DNA of 64,000 nucleotides from Dipteris shenzhenensis (Eukaryota; Polypodiophyta; Polypodiopsida; Gleicheniales): NCBI GenBank assembly GCA_047967505.1, contig CM106541.1; one strand, written 5' to 3'. Position numbers and translations under genes: made by a program. The notes under the pieces were generated by a model, which was given only the letters and a program-made list of their open reading frames with translations, did no database searches and was not told the origin of the DNA. Positions 24,601 through 35,559 of this stretch are shown here, one piece after another. Positions within the stretch are counted from its first letter, which is position 1, and the number at the start of each line of letters is the position of its first letter.

Positions 24601-24618
24601 AAGAGAGATGAAGAAAAT

Positions 24619-25526
24619 ATTTTCATGCAAAGAAAATCACAACATATCTTTCTCCTTGCTTCCCTTATAGGAGAATGAATATGGTAACATCCCAAGTGAC
24701 ATTGTAGTCCAGCATCGGGAGAAGAAAAGGATCCGCAGAGGCCATTATCTCACCAAGCCGGTTGACGCCAAAGAGAATAGTGATGCGTTGTTGGAAGAAG
24801 ATTTTTCGGCTCAATATGACATGAACTGATATATATCTAGGGGTTTGAAAGGGCTGATTTGGATGGATGGGTAAATTCCGGGGAAACATGGCACCTCCTT
24901 CATAGAAGCCTCTAGAAATGGCTCAAATCATTCTACAAAATGCTAGAAAACATAGAGGTCTATAACTTCCACCAAGAAACTGATATTAGAAATGAAAGTA
25001 CATATAGGGATGTGTCTTGAAGTGAGCTTCGTACTGATATAATTTTCGTTGAAAACAGATAACTGGTTGAAGAGATATGGATAGTTTATTGCAAGGGGGT
25101 AAAAACTGCCATAGAAATAAATAGTTATACACAGAGACTCATAACTTCTTGTCCTAGACCCAATGTAAAAAACTAATTACATGGAAGGGAGACCCTTAAA
25201 GAGAGCTTCGCGTTGATATAAGTTTCATTGAAATCATACCACCGAGGAGAAAGTTATAGGCCAAATATTGACAAGGGGTCTAACTGCTATATTGACTGCC
25301 ATCTACACATGCAGATTTTGCCTAAGCAAATTACTCCCTGAAGGCTCCACAATGATCAACGATCCAATAACCCTAGAGTTTGACTAAAATAGAGGAAGAA
25401 TCTTGCATGGTAGCTTGGGAAACGGATGGACCATGTGTGCACAATGAGCGGCCGTACAAGAACTACTTTAGAGACTTAAATAGACAGAGAAAAGAACATA
25501 GAAATGGAGACTCAAGGAAAATGATA
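24619..25526. repeat. 0.9-kb direct repeat, copy 2
   Basis: Second copy of 22,721-23,638. It ends at the junction with the LTR at 25,522, sharing the word 'aaaatgata' with copy 1 before the two diverge. It differs from copy 1 by many point changes, so the duplication is not recent. Confidence 0.8.
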
Positions 25527-26425
25527 AGAAGTGATTTTATTTCCATGAGAGTAATAATCCCCTCAAATACACTCAATATACTATAAAGACAAGCGAGAAG
25601 AAGAGGTTTCATACATACAAGAGGGAGTGGAAGCTCTAAGACTACTCATAGAGAGAGAATGAACTAGAGAGAGATGGACTCAAGAGTCTACATAAGAGAA
25701 TATCTACAAGAGGGAGAGAAGGCTCATGGAAGAGGCTTGAGGAGGCTACAGCTACAACAACATGAGGCCTAATGGTGGAAGAGATGATGAACAAGGGAGA
25801 GGAGAGCTCCTTTTATAGAGATTTTGTCACCCTCCTTCATCCATTTATAATTGCTGCCTGTAGATTCCTTTCCCCATCAATCACATAAGCCCGTATGTCA
25901 CCATCCATGTCCTTTTTGGCTACTCTTGTCATGTGTCCCATCAAAGGATGCTCAAGACTCTTAAAATATTGAGAAAGTCAAGAGTCTCCCCACATGGAGC
26001 CCATAGGGACCCTCTCTTTTCCATATGTCCACATCCTCCTTATTTCACATAGGAATTCTAGAAGGATTCCTCTTGACTCCACCTTCCTCCACATGCCTTC
26101 TACATGCTTAACATGTGATCTCTCTTATATTATTGGAACACATGGACATGAGCCCACCTCTTTATATGACTCACTCTTCCTATTTTCTAAAAACCCCATA
26201 ATATTTCATACACAAATAACTCTCACCCCATACCAAGGCATTTATAATTCATACCTATGGTTTTTACAATGATCCATTCCACTCATTCTCTCAATCCCAT
26301 ATAATATCTTAGAAAATAAAAATAAGTGAGAGTCACTAGGGTATCACTTGATACTCAAACTCTTATCAAACATAGAAGAAAACAATACCAATGCCAAATA
26401 AAAAATATCAAATTTTGGCATCACA
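25522..26425 (-). mobile_element. LTR-like sequence, ~904 bp, no partner
   Basis: On the minus strand it starts TGTGATGCC and ends CTTCTTATCA (TG...CA). It has a TATA box (CTCTATAAAAGGAG) around 25,815 and an AATAAAATC polyadenylation-like word near its end. These are the marks of a plant LTR. No primer-binding site, polypurine tract or second copy is adjacent, and the 5-bp flanks (gaaaa and atgcc) do not match. It is a solo LTR that lost its target duplication, or a truncated remnant. Confidence 0.6.
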
Positions 26426-26450
26426 ATGCCTTAACTAAAGGTACAACCAT

Positions 26451-26462
26451 GCTCTGATACCA
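26451..26462 (-). other. Primer-binding site, tRNA-iMet type
   Basis: The reverse complement reads TGGTATCAGAGC, an exact match to the common plant LTR primer-binding site, and lies directly next to the LTR at 26,463-26,661. Confidence 0.8.
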
Positions 26463-26661
26463 TGTGAAAGTGAGGGATAAAGGAGGATCAAAGCACCATG
26501 GGAGAAACATAGGGTAGCAGACACTCAATCTATTGAAATATATATAATCAAGGATACATGATAGGCTTCTTATATAGAGAGAGCCTTTAGTATAGTCAAA
26601 CCATGTGGGATCCTCTGATCGACATCTCTCCTTGTGGATATCCTCAATCCACATCTCCACA
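26463..26661 (-). mobile_element. Short 5' LTR, ~199 bp
   Basis: On the minus strand it runs from TGTGGAGATG to CTTTCACA, directly followed by a perfect primer-binding site. Its size fits a TRIM-type or small copia LTR. The internal region after the site is only about 25 bp before the unrelated 904-bp LTR begins, so the element is truncated. Confidence 0.7.
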
Positions 26662-26729
26662 TTATGTAGTCCACATCCTAGGATGGCTACTTTGATTCTT
26701 TCCTATACCATACCTTAGCCTTTGAATCT

Positions 26730-27330
26730 ATGTGCTCATGGCACCACATCTCAACAAATGGGTGCTCAAGAAATAGGCTCTTAGTAAGATCTCTGCGAGG
26801 ACGGTGGTCTACAGGCATCTCACCCATGATTTCTGCACCATCCCCTCTCTCAACAGGAAATGGATGGTGTGTAGAGGGAGAAAGTAGTGGATTGAAAGAC
26901 TCAAGAGTATATGGAAAGAAGGAGCCTCAGGAAAAGTCCTCTTCTTGCTTTGGAAAATCATCAATCAATGGCTCCCCTTGAGAGAAAAACTCTCCAAGAG
27001 AATCTCGATGGAATCATGCTGCCCATTGTGTGGCAAAGCGATGGAAGTGACCAACAATCTCCTCTGAAACTGTGTCATCTCTTGAGGTATTTGGTTCAAA
27101 GTGGAAAGAGCCATCTGAAAATAAGGCATTATGAAGACCTTTAAGCTCAGAGTTCAGTGGAGGGTAGACCTTCTAGGAGACTCCTACAAAGAGCCTTCCA
27201 CACTCGTGGCCTACTGGCCCTATGTTAGAGCAAGTGCTATGCTTGCCATCTAGGAGACCAGAAACCAAGTAGTGTTTCAACACAAACCAGGTAGTACAGG
27301 CTATCTCTAGTCAACCATCACTTCGCGCAC
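26730..27330 (+). pseudogene. LINE reverse-transcriptase 3' remnant (zf-RVT)
   Basis: A plus-strand frame reads KSIWKEGASGKVLFLLWKII, then WLPLREKLSKR, SCCPLCGKAMEV and NCVIS, and in another frame VAYWPYVRASAMLAIWETRN. This is the zinc-binding region (CPLCG) and C-terminus that follow the reverse transcriptase in plant L1-type LINEs. Stops and frame changes show it is dead. The polymerase itself is absent. It cannot be the missing 3' end of the LINE at 4,605 without a large rearrangement, because it lies on the opposite strand 20 kb away. Confidence 0.65.
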
Positions 27331-27348
27331 CTGTCAGAATTTGAGAGA

Positions 27349-27833
27349 CCTGGGGCACCAACTCCCTTTAGTAAGAAAACCTATCAAAATCTTGAGCGTG
27401 AGATGAATTTAACAATATGCCATGAGTAGAAATTATTCAAATTAATATGCTTGTGTTCTACACTAAAAGAGCTTCAAATATGTCTTTACACCTTGAAATT
27501 TGGGTAACACATGAAAAAGTTACATTAATTTGAAAGGAGATGGGTTTTCATATTTTAGTGTAAATTTTGTTTTACCCCCCCCATCCAAAACACCCCCTCC
27601 TTAGGCCTCACATATTATGAAAAATATGTACAAATTTTAAAATCTTGCATATTTTTCAAAGTACATACCTTATATTTTGTGGGAGGGGGGCCATGAAATT
27701 TTCATATTTTTCCCTTGCATATTTGAATTTGTAAAAGGAAATCCAAGCATATTATATACGGACCTTGTCCCGCCATACCCTATATTTTAGATGAGGGTAG
27801 TAACATATTACATATTGAGTTGGTGCCCCAGGC
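27349..27833. mobile_element. Candidate MITE with 16-bp inverted ends
   Basis: CCTGGGGCACCAACTC at 27,349-27,364 is the exact reverse complement of the sequence at 27,817-27,832. The flanks carry TGAGAGA on both sides (27,342-27,348 and 27,834-27,840), a plausible 7-bp target-site duplication. The AT-rich interior has no coding capacity. Size (~485 bp) and structure fit a MITE, perhaps hAT-like, but the superfamily is not certain. Confidence 0.6.
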
Positions 27834-27840
27834 TGAGAGA

Positions 27841-28578
27841 CTTCACTGGTGAGTCATATCCTCCTAAAAATCCGAAACTGCATTTTGGTTGCGTATTTAC
27901 TCTAAGTTATCTAGTCTTCCTCTTCATGGCTTTTTATTGCTACTTGTAGCATAGGTTGAGGGTGGCAAGCTCGGGTTACGACCAAATTTTGTATCAACAG
28001 TCTTGTTTTGCAGGGTTGACCACCCCTTATAATATACTCGGCATTTTACTTGTAAATAAAAAATTTAAAAAATGGCTCAACAAGTGTCCCTCTAGTTGCA
28101 CTCAAAAACATTGCAAGCCAGGATAAGAGATTGCCACCACTGGTGGCATAATGATTTGAAGGCGATAAAAAATTCTTGTTTACAATCTTGCTTGACCTAT
28201 CTTTCTAGTCATTAGTGATCCGAGTTTGTAACTTGATCTCATTGCGTGTAAGCTCATTTAGGTGGAGTATCTTCTTGTGCCATGTCATTGTAGTAATTGC
28301 TCATTATACTATTGAAAGATGTGTGTTTCCCTAATGTGATACATTTTGTATTAACACAATATGTTAATGTATTCTTGAAGAATATATATTCCCCGCATCA
28401 CCCAATATGATACATAGTATTTGCCAATGTCATCTCATACATTAATTTTTTGGATCGCAATAATTCATCACTGCGATAATTGTGTCACAGCCCATTTGCA
28501 AAACGGGTCAACGGTTGCTTCGGTGTAGCTAATCATGGAACTATTTTTTGGATTATTTTGGAGTCGTGACACGACACA
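27841..28578. other. No recognisable feature
   Basis: AT-rich sequence between the candidate MITE and the LTR element. I see no gene. Confidence 0.4.
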
Positions 28579-28903
28579 TGTTGAGAGTTGTGGTGCCATG
28601 AGCACATGTAGAGCAAAGGTATGAGTAAAGGGAAAGCTGCCACATGGCATGGAGGAGATATCCCACATGTGAGCAAGCAAATGGATGTAAGTACCCTCAC
28701 CTATAAAAGGGAGGTTCATTTGAAGTAATATCAATCAAGCACTATGCACTATCTCAAGATTCTCTTTATGAGTCCAAGCTAATCTATCTTGGAACCTAAT
28801 TGACTTGAGGTACATGTCATGAGCACTCTCTTCATCATGTTTCCACATAGGTTCCATCCACCTTAGAGTGCTCCATAGATCCTGAGGCACACATGTTTTG
28901 TCA
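28579..28903 (+). repeat. 5' LTR of the non-autonomous element
   Basis: TGTTGAGAG ... TTTTGTCA, 325 bp. A TATA box (CTATAAAAGG) lies at 28,701-28,710 and should drive transcription of the element. Confidence 0.92.
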
Positions 28904-28915
28904 TGGTATCAGAGC
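28904..28915 (+). other. Primer-binding site, tRNA-iMet type
   Basis: TGGTATCAGAGC directly follows the 5' LTR with no spacer. It is complementary to the 3' end of plant initiator-methionine tRNA. Confidence 0.9.
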
Positions 28916-30372
28916 ATAGGTTTAGATCTCCTAGTTTAGCTCATTAGTAGTTCACTAGGATTGCTCCCATTCCTAGATTAGTTTCAGAATGTAAGATTAG
29001 TTTTAGATCTAGAGAGTTCTTTAGAGTGTTTCTTGAGTAGTGAGAGAGATCTAGATTCATTCTTTTTGTGAAAGAATTCCGTCCATTGGGTGTTTGAGAG
29101 AGAGAGAGATTATCCTTGTTTAATTTTGGTGAAGTATGAGAGAATGTGAGTGGCTCATGAGCATTCTGTTGTGAGTATTGTGAGCTATCAGAGAGCTTGG
29201 CTCTCCCTTCTCTGAGTGTGGCTGCCGACTCTATCAACAAGCCTCTACAACGAACGAGCTCCACAGCTCTTGCAAACTCCCACAAGTGGCATGCAATAGT
29301 CAAAGCTTCAGACCCTGAGCAAACAAGCGACAGCCAGATCTCAGCTGCTCCAACGCCTCAGCAGCTCCAGAAGCCAAGAGCGAGGGAGAGAGCGTGCATG
29401 GCACACATGAGCTGTGTATAGCAACCTACGTCAAGAGAAGAAGCAAACATGACGACTGTGTGTTGAAGACAGAATTGATGGAGCAAGTGAGAGTGAGGAC
29501 ACATCGCGTTTTCTATGTAATTGAGGCGAAGCCAATGAATCAAGCAAAGAAGCTCTCACGCAGAGCACGCATGCAAGGAGGCTAGCCTTGCAGCGTGGAC
29601 TTTAGCCCGGCTTGCTCTAGCTAACGGACAAATTCTGAGTGCTCCATCAAGCTTCAACGATGCCTCCAACTACTCAACCTCCGAGTTCTCCACGACTAGC
29701 GTCAACAGCCGCTCCACCAGCCGCGATCTCCATCGAGCCTTGTAAGAGCTCTCAGCATCAGCCCTGAACCCTGCAACAAATAACGCCCATGACCCGTCAA
29801 ACCAGCTCCATCGACTGCTCTGCCTCTTCTGGAATGCCTCGCAAAGCATCTGCAACACACAACAGCACAGCGCTCCAGCATCAAATGACGGAGCTTTGTA
29901 CAATAAGATGAAAGTTCCGAGGCCATCCATAGTTTGCTGGTAGCATTGCAAGGAGACGCATGATACCTTCCGCTTCCTCGTCTAGCTCGTTGCGACTGTG
30001 TCCACATCGCCGTCGTCGCTGCAAATTCTTTGCAGCCTCAAAGTTTGTCTAAGGTGTAACCTTAAGACACATGGCAGATAATAACTAACCAGGGTTAGTT
30101 AGAAACATCCTTGGTTGGGTTTGTGGTCACACTAGGGTTAGCTCACCCTTGGTCAAATGGGTAACCATGGTTAAAGTTAGGGCTAGTTAAGCCACATCAG
30201 CATGCATAGTCAGCAGTGCCTTCTAAACACACAGCCTCTTGTTAAGCACAGTATGGAATTCAGCATGTGAATCCCTGTGCCACATCATCAAAGGCCCCTC
30301 CTCTTCACAAAAGCTTCAACAAGCCATAACTTGCAATCCAAAAAGAATTTGCACGTGCTCCAAAAAGGAAAA

Positions 30373-30681
30373 ATGATCGTCTTTTTGAGCTCTATGCGCC
30401 TGTCAGATCAGAATCATTGTATGCAATTAGACACTGCCAATATTGAAAGAAATCAATTGGTAAGAACTTTGCAACAATTGGAAAAGCAAAGCATGAATGC
30501 AAACATCGATGTAAAAATCAAGCCGAAAGCACAAGTGTATGAGATGACCATAGCCCGAAACATGGCATCCACACATAAAGCATTAAGGAACATGGAAGAA
30601 AAAAGCATCATGCATCAAGCTAAGAAGACAACAAGGTCATCATCAAGCCATGAGCAAAATGACAGGAATAGCATGTATTGA
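30373..30681 (+). CDS. Small ORF inside the non-autonomous element
   Basis: Starts at an ATG and encodes 102 residues rich in Lys, Gln, Asn and Ser (for example NQLVRTLQQLEKQSMNANI). It may form a short helix or coiled coil. I do not recognise it. It is the longest frame in the internal region and could be a gag remnant or chance. It is open in a young element, so it has had little time to decay either way. Confidence 0.25.
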   Translation: MIVFLSSMRLSDQNHCMQLDTANIERNQLVRTLQQLEKQSMNANIDVKIKPKAQVYEMTIARNMASTHKALRNMEEKSIMHQAKKTTRSSSSHEQNDRNSMY

Positions 30682-30723
30682 GAAACGAAAACCCTTGACA
30701 ACCTTGCCTATATTTTGTAATCA

Positions 30724-30890
30724 AACCTGACCACTTGAGAGTAGCTATGAAAGCACCCAGGGGAGGTATTGACATGTAAACCACACTTGACCACCTTAAG
30801 TAGCAATGCATGCACTAAGGGGAGGTGATGGAATGTAACTCACATCTGACCACCTTGCAGTAGCCAAATGATTATGGCACCAAGGGGAGG
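30724..30890 (+). repeat. Triplicated polypurine-tract unit
   Basis: Three ~60-bp units each contain 'tgaccac(c)tt', 'agtag' and a purine tract: CAGGGGAGG near 30,759, AAGGGGAGG near 30,817 and AAGGGGAGG at 30,882-30,890. Only the last abuts the 3' LTR. The others are diverged copies upstream. Confidence 0.75.
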
Positions 30891-31215
30891 TGTTGAGAGT
30901 TGTGGTGCCATGAGCACATGTAGAGCAAAGGTATGAGTAAAGGGAAAGCTGCCACATGGCATGGAGGAGATATCCCACATGTGAGCAAGCAAATGGATGT
31001 AAGTACCCTCACCTATAAAAGGGAGGTTCATTTGAAGTAATATCAATCAAGCACTATGCACTATCTCAAGATTCTCTTTATGAGTCCAAGCTAATCTATC
31101 TTGGAACCTAATTGACTTGAGGTACATGTCATGAGCACTCTCTTCATCATGTTTCCACATAGGTTCCATCCACCTTAGAGTGCTCCATAGATCCTGAGGC
31201 ACACATGTTTTGTCA
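30891..31215 (+). repeat. 3' LTR of the non-autonomous element
   Basis: 325 bp, apparently identical to the 5' LTR, and followed by the target duplication ACACA. Confidence 0.92.
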
Positions 31216-31295
31216 ACACACTATGGGTGAAATTTTAAATTTTACACAAACCTGTGCTCTCGCTAGAAATTTTTCCGATGTCATGATGCCACATG

Positions 31296-31790
31296 GCATA
31301 ATAATGAGACACAATCTATTTATTTTAAACACTACAGAGCTCGATACACGATAACTCTGGCACTGCTTCGCATAGTGCAGTCTTTGGCCTTACCACCTAT
31401 CATCGCGTAGCCTTTTGCTGCAGCTTTGCCACCTATCTTTGGGCAACGTGCCCATGCAGATCATTAAAACTCAAGATGGGCTTGGAGAGACCACAACAAT
31501 GGTTCTTGGCATAATAATGAAATGCAATCTATCATTGTAAACACCACCACAGTGTAGTCTCTGGCCTAACCACCTATCATTGTGTAGCCTTTGTTTGTAG
31601 CTTTGCCACTTGCCACTAGGCAGCACACCCATGCAGATCATAGGTTGGCTTGGAGAGACCAATGTGCTAGTTTTTTGCATAATAATGAGATGCAATCTAT
31701 CATTTTGAACATTGCCTTAGCACAGTCTTTGGCCTGAGTAGCTATCATCGCCAAAAATTCAAGGTTGTCTTGGAGCAACCACCGTGCTAG
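31296..31790. repeat. Degenerate tandem repeat, ~170-210-bp units
   Basis: The word 'gcataataatga(g/a)a' followed by 'caatctat' occurs near 31,297, 31,509 and 31,678. Each copy is followed by 'tagcctttg' or 'tttggcct' segments and 'cttggagagacca'. No coding region. Confidence 0.55.
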
Positions 31791-31960
31791 TTCTTGGAGT
31801 TATAGCTCTGTTACCTATTTTTAAGTATTATAGGAGGAGGTCTATGATGACCACCACACTAGCAAATAGAAGGAGATCTATGATAGCCACCACGTTGGTT
31901 CTTGGAGTTATATATTTGTGTACCAAGGAAAATATATTTCCCTGTGCAACCAAGGAAAAT

Positions 31961-32119
31961 GCAATTGATGATATGGCCATTGACGGGTCCCTTTTAGGGG
32001 CAAGGGCCATATCGACATGCCATATCTATCCAGTGGCATCCTTGATATTGTATAATGCATGTTGATATGGCTCTTTGCCCTAAAGGGGATCAAGCCTTAA
32101 GGGCCATATCATCAATTGC
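31961..32119. repeat. Fold-back hairpin, long family member
   Basis: The outer arms (GCAATTGATGATATGGCC at 31,961 and its complement ending at 32,119) and inner arms (CAAGGGCCATATCGACATGC against GCATGTTGATATGGCTCTTTG) form a nested palindrome of about 159 bp. Inner-arm words match the hairpin at 3,401-3,485. Confidence 0.7.
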
Positions 32120-32509
32120 ATTTTCTAAAAGTTTAATTGTCTTTTTCTAGATGTATCTCCATGCAACCTCAATGATGGGTCATTGGAACTATTTTAGCAC
32201 TATTTTGGTCCTAAACCAAGGAAATTGTAGTCCTATTTTACTAGTATTTTAGTCCTTGTTGCAGTAAATCCTAAATGAGGGAAAAAGTATTTTGAGCCAC
32301 CGTGGTGACTAGAGGCTCGGTCGTCCATCCAGATAATCAACTACAATTCACCGAGTGAAAATTGAGCAAAATAGATTACAATGTACATCTACATCCAATA
32401 AAAGGTTAGACAAAATTTAACAACTTATACTAAGCAAAAATTGAACAGAGGATCTTATATTTATAAAAACTCAAAAGTTGCTCAAAGGGGTTTTTGAGCA
32501 ATACGATAA

Positions 32510-33520
32510 GAAGATGTTTCAGAAGGTGACTTTTCTACAAGAGAAAGCCACCAATGTAGCAAAGGTATCGCAACTCGAGAAAATTCTCAGGGAGGGTGCA
32601 TAAGCCAAGGTAAAGGAGGCAGAAGCGAGGGGCTTGTAGGCACAAGAGCAAGCTAAGGCCATTGCAAAAATGATTGACATGTAAAGGCATAGAAGAGAAG
32701 AAGCAGAGAAGTGCATTAAGGAGCTCCGAGATATGCTTGAAGAAGTTAGAAGTGATGGGGACAATGCGGACAAGGAGCTAGCAATGATTCAAAAGGAGCT
32801 TGAAGATTAGAGAGCCGAAAAGGAGGGTCTTTATAAATAGCTCTATAACATGTAGAACACATTGAAATTTGAAAAAAACCAGATGATGAAGGAGCTAAAA
32901 AGGGAGAATCCATCATCCTAAGAGATTTCCAAACTAGAGTGGAAGTCTTGGAAACGGCTCATATTGATATTTTTGAGCAATTTAAGCGGCTTCAATAGAT
33001 GCTAAGGGATTCACATGAGGCTATTGTACAGAGGGAGCAAAGAGTGGAGGAGAGGGAGGAGAACATCCACAACCTTAGGATGAGGGATGAAGGAATCGAG
33101 AAGCAACTCCATCATGTACAGAGCAAGACTGTGGTATTAACGATGGCAATAGTTAAATCTAATGCCTATCTTGCTATGCAGCAGGGTTTGAAATGCATGG
33201 TTTGCCACACCTCCATCATAGATGAGTGCATGATCCAATGGCCTACATGCTACCACCCTGTGCACATTTTTTGCTTTGGGTGTTTGTGCCTGCAAGATCA
33301 CTATGTAGATAATGTCATTTGCCATTGCCCAGGTCATGTACGTATCAAATGTGCCTTCCTGCTATAGCTATCTACAATGAGAGAGTAGATGCTACATCTC
33401 AATTTGCCATTTGGGCACAAAATGCAAAAGACAAGGAGCTCAAATCGAAGAAGGCTAAGACTAAGCTTGACTATGAGGAAAAGGAGCCTGGAGGTCTGGA
33501 AAGGGGCAACAAGGGCTGAT
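32510..33520 (+). pseudogene. Coiled-coil plus RING-like protein of a transposon
   Basis: A plus-strand frame of strongly helical, Glu/Lys-rich sequence (for example REEAEKCIKELRDMLEEV) runs from about 32,520 and is broken by seven or more TAG codons. After a frame change it continues as QREQRVEEREENIHNLRMRD and then a Cys/His cluster (CMVCHT, CYHPVH, FCFGC, CHCPGH) that looks like a RING-type zinc finger, at about 33,195-33,345. A Lys-rich tail follows in another frame (KDKELKSKKAKTKLD). A related copy lies at 48,180-48,625 on the minus strand, so this is a repeated, probably transposon-borne gene. Its function is unknown. Confidence 0.5.
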
Positions 33521-33922
33521 CCTGCAACCTGGAAGCTCAAATCAAGGAAAGAGGAAGTGACATAAAGGGAGGGGCCAGGCCCTTAAATGAAGGAACCAAC
33601 CCCCTTTGGGAAAGGAGCAAGGAGGGCCGATCATTAGGGAGCTCAAAAACGTGACCAACCCCCTGAAGGAAAATAGTCCTTGAGATGTAATCTGAAGGAA
33701 AGGAGTCTTTGAGATGTAATATGTGTGTAACCTATTGAATTATTAATTTTCTCTAGAGTTTACTTGGGCAATGTATCTGTTTTTGGATAACACCAACACG
33801 GTGGTTTGCTTCTATTATTACTATTATTACAAGACAATATGAATGGCATAAAATTCATTCGTTTACGAATTGTGGATTAGTTATGGGATTTCATATTTCT
33901 CAATGTAAGTGCATTTGTTAAG

Positions 33923-33924
<2 letters not shown>

Positions 33925-33973
<49 letters not shown>
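33925..33973. repeat. (AC)n microsatellite
   Basis: About 24 AC units followed by an AT/GT-rich tract. The flanking sequence (33,790-34,600) is related, partly inverted, to parts of the 2,641-bp tandem unit (for example the 'ggtttgcttctattattac' word). Confidence 0.85.
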
Positions 33974-33975
<2 letters not shown>

Positions 33976-33979
33976 AATA

Positions 33980-35199
33980 TATGTATATGTATATATATGA
34001 AATATTATAATATTACCAAAGTAACTGAAATGATGTTTTCTCAGCTATGTGACTAGATAGTGTCCTTTGACAGAGGCCAAGGACCATAAGGTGAGAAGAA
34101 ATATTTTGATTAAATAACTAATGTGAGATGAAAGATTTCGAATAGACAACTAATGTGAGACTAACGATTTTGATTAAATAGCCGAATGATGAGGTGGATA
34201 TGTTGGTTGTATGAAAGAAGAATGAGAAGATTGGGCTCCATTAACTCTCTACCTATTTAAGTGCAGTGCAGACACAACTAAGAGCCCATTATGAAATCTA
34301 GCCCCAAAACTCTATACACCAATCCACCTACTGCAAATCTATGGCATACCCAAAAGACTTTGGAATGCTCATGTTCTATTTGAGAACAATGTTGGATGGC
34401 CTCCTCACAGAAACAGACCCGAAGAAGAGGGAGGAAAATAGCTACAAGGAGGACATGCTTCACAATTGGGTGTATGGCTTTGAGTCGGCAAAGACGGTGA
34501 ATATTAATTTCGTTGGCTATCATTTTTCTTTAAGGTACTTGTTAAGCTCATGATGAAGGTTTCTTTTGGCAGGACATGATGGTGGCATGAAGTTGTATAG
34601 AGTACCAATAATAGGATGATGACCTCGAGAGAAAGGAGGACTTACTATGGGTGTACAAGTTGGCAGAGGCAAGCAAGTAGTTGGTGGTCCAATTGTGTAA
34701 TGAGGTCTTCAATAGTTCAACAAACTAGCCTAAAGAGCTAGGAGATGCTTGCTATAGAGAGGTTGATAAGATAATTGGGAGTTTGGAATTTCCTTGGGCT
34801 GCAAAATATTGTTGTATTTTAAAAAAAGTAAAAATCTTGTAGGCATTTCTTGGACTTGTAGAATTTCTTAGATTGTCATCATCCATGATGTATGGTGCTT
34901 GCAATACTTGATTTCATGTCAACCTGCTTTCATGTTGATACTTAAATGTTTTAAGTAGCCCGGTGGTTGACATCTGACAGTTAAAGATAATCGGTCTAAA
35001 GGGGATTGTTTTAGTATAGCACTATGTGATGAATTTTAGGATAGCACAACGATAGTTTAGGATAAGTGGTTGCCAACATGGTGGTTGGTCACACAATAGG
35101 ATATTAACAGCCACTAGCATGGTGGTTTGCTTCTATTATTTCAAGATGAATGGATTTGTGGATGTGTGGATTCATTATGGGATTTAATAAAGCAAGCAC
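33980..35199. other. Transposon-derived non-coding DNA
   Basis: The segment 34,130-34,400 is an inverted, diverged match to 43,920-44,170 ('atgagaaggttgggct', 'aaagtcttttgggtatgcca' and their complements). The rest shows no gene. Confidence 0.45.
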
Positions 35200-35450
35200 G
35201 ATGGTTGTTTGGGATATACTAAAAACAAGCATGGGATTTATCATTTGGGATTTACAAAAACAATTTTAATAAAACCAGCTCAGTGGTGGTTTGGGATATA
35301 CTAAAAACAAGCATGGGATTTATCATTTGGTATTTACAAAAACAATTTAATAAAACGTTCACAGTGGTTGTTTGGGATATACTAAAACACAAGCATGGGA
35401 TTTATTGTTTGGGATTTACAAAAACAAGTACAGTGGTTAGTTTGCGATTT
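35200..35450. repeat. Tandem repeat, ~81-bp units, 3 copies
   Basis: 'gtttgggatatactaaaa' occurs near 35,207, 35,289 and 35,370, each time followed by 'caagcatgggatttat' and 'ttacaaaaacaa'. Confidence 0.8.
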
Positions 35451-35559
35451 ACTCAGAGAAGCATGTCTCAAATACATTTTCCATTTTCCAAGATAAGTGG
35501 AATATTGTTTCCTTGCAATCAATGAGACTACATTTTCTTAGTACTAGTCGTCCTTGTCC

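Larger units (their letters stand above)
28579..31215 (+). mobile_element. Complete non-autonomous LTR element (TRIM/LARD-like)
   Basis: The 2,637-bp element is bounded by two 325-bp LTRs that look identical to me base for base. It is flanked by the 5-bp duplication ACACA (28,574-28,578 and 31,216-31,220). A perfect primer-binding site follows the 5' LTR, and a polypurine tract (CAAGGGGAGG) precedes the 3' LTR. No gag, protease, integrase or reverse transcriptase is encoded, so it must be mobilised by another element's proteins. Identical LTRs imply a very recent insertion. Confidence 0.92.

Noticed and set aside
25522-26661. The 904-bp and 199-bp minus-strand LTRs as a pair of one element
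   Set aside because: They differ in length and sequence; only the shorter has an adjacent primer-binding site.
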